Source: Macrotis lagotis
Lineage: Eukaryota; Chordata; Mammalia; Peramelemorphia; Peramelidae
NCBI RefSeq assembly: GCF_037893015.1
Contig: NC_133658.1
Span: 882,302,893 to 882,366,892, forward strand
Direction of reading: 5' to 3'
Length of the DNA stretch: 64,000 nt
This document shows positions 59,976 through 64,000 of this stretch, one piece after another. The stretch's first letter is position 1; every line of letters begins with the position of its first letter. Both the position numbers and the translations under genes were made by a program. The notes below the pieces were generated by a model that was not told the DNA's origin, did no database searches, and worked only from the letters and a program-made list of their open reading frames with translations.

Positions 59976-59987
59976 GAAAATGGCGGC
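59976..59987 (+). promoter_or_regulatory. TISU/YY1-like element over the EXOSC10 start codon
   Basis: GAAAATGGCGGC matches 11 of 12 bases of the TISU consensus SAASATGGCGGC (A for S before the ATG) and fits the YY1 motif AANATGGCGGC exactly. TISU elements direct scanning-free translation of mRNAs with very short 5' UTRs. Confidence 0.6.
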
Positions 59988-60099
59988 TCCCAGCGTCAGA
60001 GGAGCGAGACCCGGGCCCGAGCCGGCGGCGGCGGCGGCCACTGAGCCCAGCGAGATGACGGTGCTCCCGGGATTCAAGGACGCGGACAGCTTCGTGAAG
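59980..60099 (+). CDS. EXOSC10: EXOSC10 first coding exon
   Basis: EXOSC10 (PM/Scl-100, yeast Rrp6) is the RNase D-like 3'-5' exonuclease of the nuclear exosome and acts in rRNA and snoRNA processing and RNA surveillance. This exon encodes 40 residues, starting MAAPSVRGARPGPE, then an alanine run (GCG x4, GCC), and ending VLPGFKDADSFVK before donor gtgagc. Human exon 1, as remembered, ends VLPGFPDADSFVK, and human EXOSC10 also lies directly downstream of MTOR on the same strand. The first ATG is chosen because of its strong context (A at -3, GCG after ATG) and its place at the promoter end; a second in-frame ATG is at 60,055. Later exons lie beyond the window. Confidence 0.92.
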
Positions 60100-60744
60100 G
60101 TGAGCCGGGAGCCGGAGGGCCCCTCCTGCCCTTCCTGTGCCCCGGGGCCGTGCCGCTCCATCACCCCCCCCCCCCGCGCTGGGCCTTTCTCTCCCCATCC
60201 CCCTCTCCTCTCCATCCCCTCCTGCTCATCCTCTGGTGCGTCCCCTCCGCCCGGGGGGAGAAGGAGCCCAGACATGGCCCCGACCCGGAGCCGGCCCGGC
60301 CCTCCCAGTTTCCAGATGAGGAGACTGAGGCCGGGAAGGAGAAGTCGCCCGGGCCGCCAAACCCAGGGCCTCGCCCCCGGCACCGGCGCCCCTTCCCTGG
60401 CAGCCCGGGCCGGGCCGCCCCCTCCTGCCCCCTTGCCCTCCATGCTCTGGCTTCTCTGCCCAGATCTGGGATGCCCTTCTTGCCCTGGTTCACCTCCTAC
60501 GCGAAGCCTCCCCTCAGCTCCCCAAACCCTAGTGCATTCCTCCCAGAACAACGATTTTGTAGCCATTTTGTGTTTTTTTAATTACTTGTATATGCTCATC
60601 TTATTTCCTTCCTCATTGGAAAACAAGGCTCTCCAGGCGGGGAGTTGTTTAGCTTTCACCTTTCAACCTCTGTCTAGTGAGTAATTAGTAAATACTTGCT
60701 GATCAACGAAAGGGAAGGTCTGTTTGATTTCTCATTGCCTGGTC

Positions 60745-61560
60745 CTTAACATATAGTTTCCTCATTCGGTAAACATTCAAGCGTCAGGCATTTGTACTGA
60801 GCATGAGATAGTCTCCGGTCTCAAGTAGCTCACAGACGCTTGGAAATGACATGAAAATAACTACATCTAAACTAGATGGAGAAGCATAAACCAAGAGAGA
60901 GAGTGATATTAGAATTAAGGGGAAGGATGAAGAATGCAAAGCTTCTGGAAGGAGTTGGAATTTTATCTAGAACATAAAGAAAATGAACAGAGAGAGAGAG
61001 CAAGAGCCGAGCCAGAGTGCCAGGCATATGGGAAAATATTTGGAGTTGGAAGATGGTGTATGATACTTAAGGCAGTGTCACTGAATCCAAAACTATGTGA
61101 AGAAAAGTAAGATGTAAGGATACTGCTTCATATCTCCTAGGTTATGAAGGGTATGCAGGGATTTGAATACCAAACAAAAAAGTTTATATTTCATTATAGA
61201 GGGAATAGGGAGACACCGGCATTGATTGAAAAGGAGAAAGGATGGGGGCAGCTAGATGGTATAATAGATGGAGCATCAGCCCCGAAGTCAGAAGAAGTGG
61301 GAAAGGGTTAGGGGGAAAGACAATGAGTATCTTTTCAGACATGTTGAGTATAAGATGTCTCCTGTAGAGCCACTTCAAGATGTCTGAAAAGCACTTGGAA
61401 ATTCAGGTTTGGAAGTCAACAGAAAGGCTAAGGCAGGAATCATCAGCAGAGATGATAATTAAATCCATGGGAGTTGATGAGATCGCCAAGTGAAGTGTAT
61501 AGAGGGAGAAGAGAAAAGAGTGTGCAGGACAGAAGAACATGAGGGGAAAATGCAGCAAAG
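60745..61560 (-). repeat. L2 relic
   Basis: caggcatttgtactgagcat, then gtctcaagtagctcacagac, further on gggatttgaataccaaac and ggaaattcaggtttggaag: reverse L2 in EXOSC10 intron 1, with a SINE head at 61,244. Confidence 0.6.
61244..61293 (+). mobile_element. CORE-SINE head fragment
   Basis: gggggcagctagatggtata to cccgaagtcagaag, only the first 50 bases, inside an L2 relic. Confidence 0.6.
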
Positions 61561-62421
61561 AAGACAAGTAGCTGTCAGATAAGTAGGAAGAAAACCAGGA
61601 GAGACCAATGCCCCAAAAACTCAAAAGAGTCATCAGCATTATCACCCTCTGAATCAACAGGAGAATGAGGATTGAAGAAAGGCCATTGGATTTGGCAACC
61701 AAGGGATCTTTAGTGACTTCAGAGAAAGCAGTTTTGGTGGAATGATAAGCCTAGACACCAGGTCATCCTTCAGGCCATATGGGATTAAGAAGAGAGTGAA
61801 TAAAGAGAAAGGGGAGGCACCTGTTGTAGACAGAATTTTCAAGGAGTTTAGCACTAAAAGAGATATATAGAATGATACTACTATCTGTCCTGACCCTCAC
61901 CTTGTAATCAACAGTGTGCTGGTCACTACTGTAATAATCAGTTTGGAAATGTATGACAGATTTTAAAACCAAAGCTGCATTATTAGCATTTTCTCCATCA
62001 CTTTCTTGAATCTAGATAATCAACGAAAACAAATCAAGCTCCAATTTGTAGTGTGATTGTTTTTTGAGGTTTAAATACACTGAAAATTTATCAATCCTCT
62101 CTTTTGAGGCTGTACAGCTCTCTGTTTATTGCAGATAAACATGGGGGAAAAAACCCTTTGTTGGCTACATCCAGAAAATACATGTCTTGTTATGTACTTT
62201 TAATCTGTTACCTCTGTCAGAAGGTAGCCGTCATGTTTTATCATGAATACTCTGACTTTGTGGTTGGTCATGTTGATCAGAATTCTTTCAGAATGGTTTG
62301 TCTTTATTATTTTATAAGTTGTTCTGGTTCTTCTTATTTCATTCTGTGTCTCATCATGCAGGGTTTCTGCATTATATTCAGATAACCATAATTTCTATTC
62401 ATTTTCCGAATGACATAATAA

Positions 62422-62569
62422 ACTTTTTTTGGGGGGGGCAAGGCAGTGGGGTTATGATTTGCCCAGTCACACAGCTTGGTAATTATTAAAGTATCTGAGG
62501 TTGGATTTGAACTAGGTCTTTCTGACTCCAGGGGCAGTACTCTATCTACTTGGCCACCTAGCTGGCCCA
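62422..62569 (-). mobile_element. CORE-SINE (WSINE1 type)
   Basis: Reverse-strand copy from a T/G-rich tail to the end gccacctagctggccc, in EXOSC10 intron 1. Confidence 0.85.
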
Positions 62570-62894
62570 ATATAATAGACTTTATAAATGGTGATTGGAT
62601 TGATTGTTGACTCATTTCATCTGTGTAGAGTAAGAATCTGTGACATGGAGAATAGAGAACCTTGGACTTGAGAGACCAAAAGATATGTACCCAAATATTG
62701 TTCTCATACGCTAGCTTTTTGATCCTGACCATGTCATGTAACTTTTCCTAATAGTAAAGTGGGGATAATACCTGAAGTGCCTTTTTCAGATGCGGTCATA
62801 TTTTATTTTTTTAATTATGAAATGTTATATGTTGAAAATTTTTTAAAGTCTTATATAAATAAATGTTGTTGAAAGAGATTTTAAAGATCTGATA

Positions 62895-63190
62895 CAACTC
62901 ATCTTCATTTTACAGATGAGGAAATTGAAGTATAGAAAGAAGATATTTACCCCAGGTCACAAAAAGCAGTTTGGAGATTTCAAACCAAAACTGTCTAACT
63001 CCAGATCCAAAGTTCTTTTCACAATATCATACTTTGTCTTTATATGCTTTCCTTCTTTATGGAATAATATGCACAAGGGGATCTTTCTTCCCATTAGATT
63101 ATAAATTTCCTGAGAGCAATACTTCATATCCCACTACTTAACACAGTAATGTATACCAACTAGGTATTTGATAAATATTGGATTTTCCTT
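62895..63190. repeat. MIR relic and L2 3' end
   Basis: 62,895-63,025 (-): cattttacagatgaggaaat, then ccccaggtcacaaaaagcag. 63,095-63,190 (+): ttataaatttcctgagagca, then ggtatttgataaatattgg. Confidence 0.55.
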
Positions 63191-63272
63191 TTTCAGGACC
63201 TGACTCAGATACTGCCCTCTTCATAAAGTCTACCTGATCCTTTCCCACATAATTACTACAATAATTACATGA

Positions 63273-63406
63273 GTGGATAGAACACCTGCCCTGGAGTCAA
63301 GGAATACCTGAGTTCAAATCCAGACTCAAACACTTAATAATTACCTAACCCTGTGGCCTTGGGCAAGCCACTTAACCCCATTTGCCTTGCAAAAAAAAAA
63401 AAAGAT
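63273..63406 (+). mobile_element. 5'-truncated CORE-SINE with target-site duplication
   Basis: Begins at gtggatagaacacctg, the same truncation point as the copy at 36,913. Flanked by acaataattacatga (63,258-63,272) and acaatagttacatga (63,407-63,421). Confidence 0.9.
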
Positions 63407-63739
63407 ACAATAGTTACATGACTCAGGAAGAAGACCTCAGTTCAGGTCTTGACTTCAACAAAGTGTAACTCCGGGCAAGCTACTTAAGCATTTCAGTGCC
63501 CCGGGCAAAATTTAAAACTTCCATGGTTGGCAAATAGCATTGGTGGATAAAGTGTCCAATTTGCAAGTTTGAAACATGAAAGAGTTTATAAAATGCTTTC
63601 TTCCCAGCTGTCATATGTGATAGGTAATGCAACTACAATTTTCCACATGTTACTAGTCTCTAAGAAATGGAGTGATTTGTCTGTAGTCACATAGATTCTG
63701 AGTCAGATTTTTATACTTATTAGGATCATGTTTTTTCCT

Positions 63740-63808
63740 CTCTATATACATATACATACATACATACATACTTGTGTGTGTGTGTGTATGTATACACACA
63801 CACATACA
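63740..63808 (+). repeat. TACA/TG/CA microsatellite
   Basis: tacatacatacata, then tgtgtgtgtg and acacacacac; can fold as TG against CA. Confidence 0.85.
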
Positions 63809-63822
63809 TTATAAGATTGTTT

Positions 63823-64000
63823 AGAGGCAGCTCAGTGGTACCACAGTGGATAGAAACTGGGCCTTGAATCAAGAAGACCTGAATTCAAATTCAGCCTCAG
63901 ACACTTACCAGCTGTAAACTTGGGCAAGTTAATCCATTTGTCTTCTTAACTTTCCTTCTCTGTAAAACAGCACCTTCCCCTCTTGTGAGGATCAAATGCT
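63823..64000 (+). mobile_element. MAR1/MIR-type SINE, cut by the window end
   Basis: Starts gaggcagctcagtgg, B box gaattcaaattc, then the MIR-like end tctgtaaaacagcacc and gaggatcaaatgct instead of the WSINE tail. Confidence 0.75.

Larger units (their letters stand above)
59824..60480. promoter_or_regulatory. CpG-island promoter of EXOSC10
   Basis: A sharp change from AT-rich and SINE sequence to GC-rich, CpG-dense DNA begins right after a SINE at 59,823 and fades by about 60,480 in intron 1. It contains NRF1-like, CGCG-palindrome and YY1/TISU motifs in the usual order for a TATA-less housekeeping promoter. I see no TATA box. The borders are judged by eye. Confidence 0.85.
60100..64000 (+). 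other. Start of EXOSC10 intron 1
   Basis: From donor gtgagc to the window end. I find no sequence encoding the expected next residues (FALGSVV in human as remembered), so exon 2 lies further on. It contains an L2 relic, SINE pieces, MIR-like sequence and a CA/TACA microsatellite. 61,560-62,420 has nothing I recognise. Confidence 0.75.

Noticed and set aside
59916..60684. Long open frames on both strands across the CpG island (216-234 codons)
   Set aside because: They run through the EXOSC10 exon 1 donor or lie opposite it. High GC removes stops, and the composition is low-complexity Pro/Gly/Ala/Arg. Only the first 40 codons of the plus frame are supported.
60100..64000. EXOSC10 exon 2
   Set aside because: No frame encodes the expected continuation after DADSFVK. 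The interval is repeats and unique intron.
1..64000. A previously undescribed multi-gene system
   Set aside because: The window is the end of MTOR, an intergenic stretch and the start of EXOSC10. I found unusual gene-structure details but nothing that supports a new system.

Overview
This is a vertebrate nuclear window, almost certainly marsupial. The exons are those of the mammalian gene MTOR. They are split by GT-AG introns that carry many copies of a marsupial tRNA-derived CORE-SINE (WSINE1/MAR1 type, minus-strand hallmark gccacctagctgcccc), together with old MIR, L2 and L1/HAL1 relics. The SINE type suggests an Australian lineage, but I cannot fix the species.

Region 1 (1-47,620, + strand) is the 3' half of MTOR. 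I place 30 coding exons that join in frame from human-equivalent residue 1419 to the stop codon at 46,795-46,797. The numbering was cross-checked on known landmark residues (L1460, C1483, E1799, S2035, K2187, D2338, D2357, S2448, S2481). The exons encode most of the FAT domain (to about 1982), the rapamycin-binding FRB domain (about 2021-2118), the whole PI3K-like kinase domain, the negative regulatory loop and the FATC tail ending CPFW. A 3' UTR of about 0.8 kb follows, with a miR-99/100 seed site and an AATAAA signal. mTOR is the catalytic subunit of mTORC1 and mTORC2.

Region 2 (47,620-59,820) is intergenic: SINEs, L1 and L2 pieces, two 7SL RNA relics, microsatellites and one CTCF-like motif. 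I see no gene in it.

Region 3 (59,824-64,000, + strand) holds a CpG-island promoter and the first coding exon of EXOSC10, the catalytic RNase D-like subunit of the nuclear RNA exosome. The rest is the start of its intron 1. The order MTOR then EXOSC10 on the same strand matches human 1p36.

I found no new multi-gene system. The most unusual signals are inside MTOR: a 123-nt intron with no in-frame stop; a FAT-domain linker 14 residues shorter than in human, whose exon end is tandemly triplicated with an exact 82-bp period into the next intron; a NAGNAG acceptor on the following exon; a perfect 61-bp intronic repeat pair; and an AATAAA hexamer fused to a kinase-exon splice acceptor. In Region 3 the EXOSC10 start codon lies in a TISU/YY1-like element 26 bp after a perfect CGCG (ZBTB33-type) palindrome. 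Comparisons with human use the human proteins as I remember them, not an alignment.
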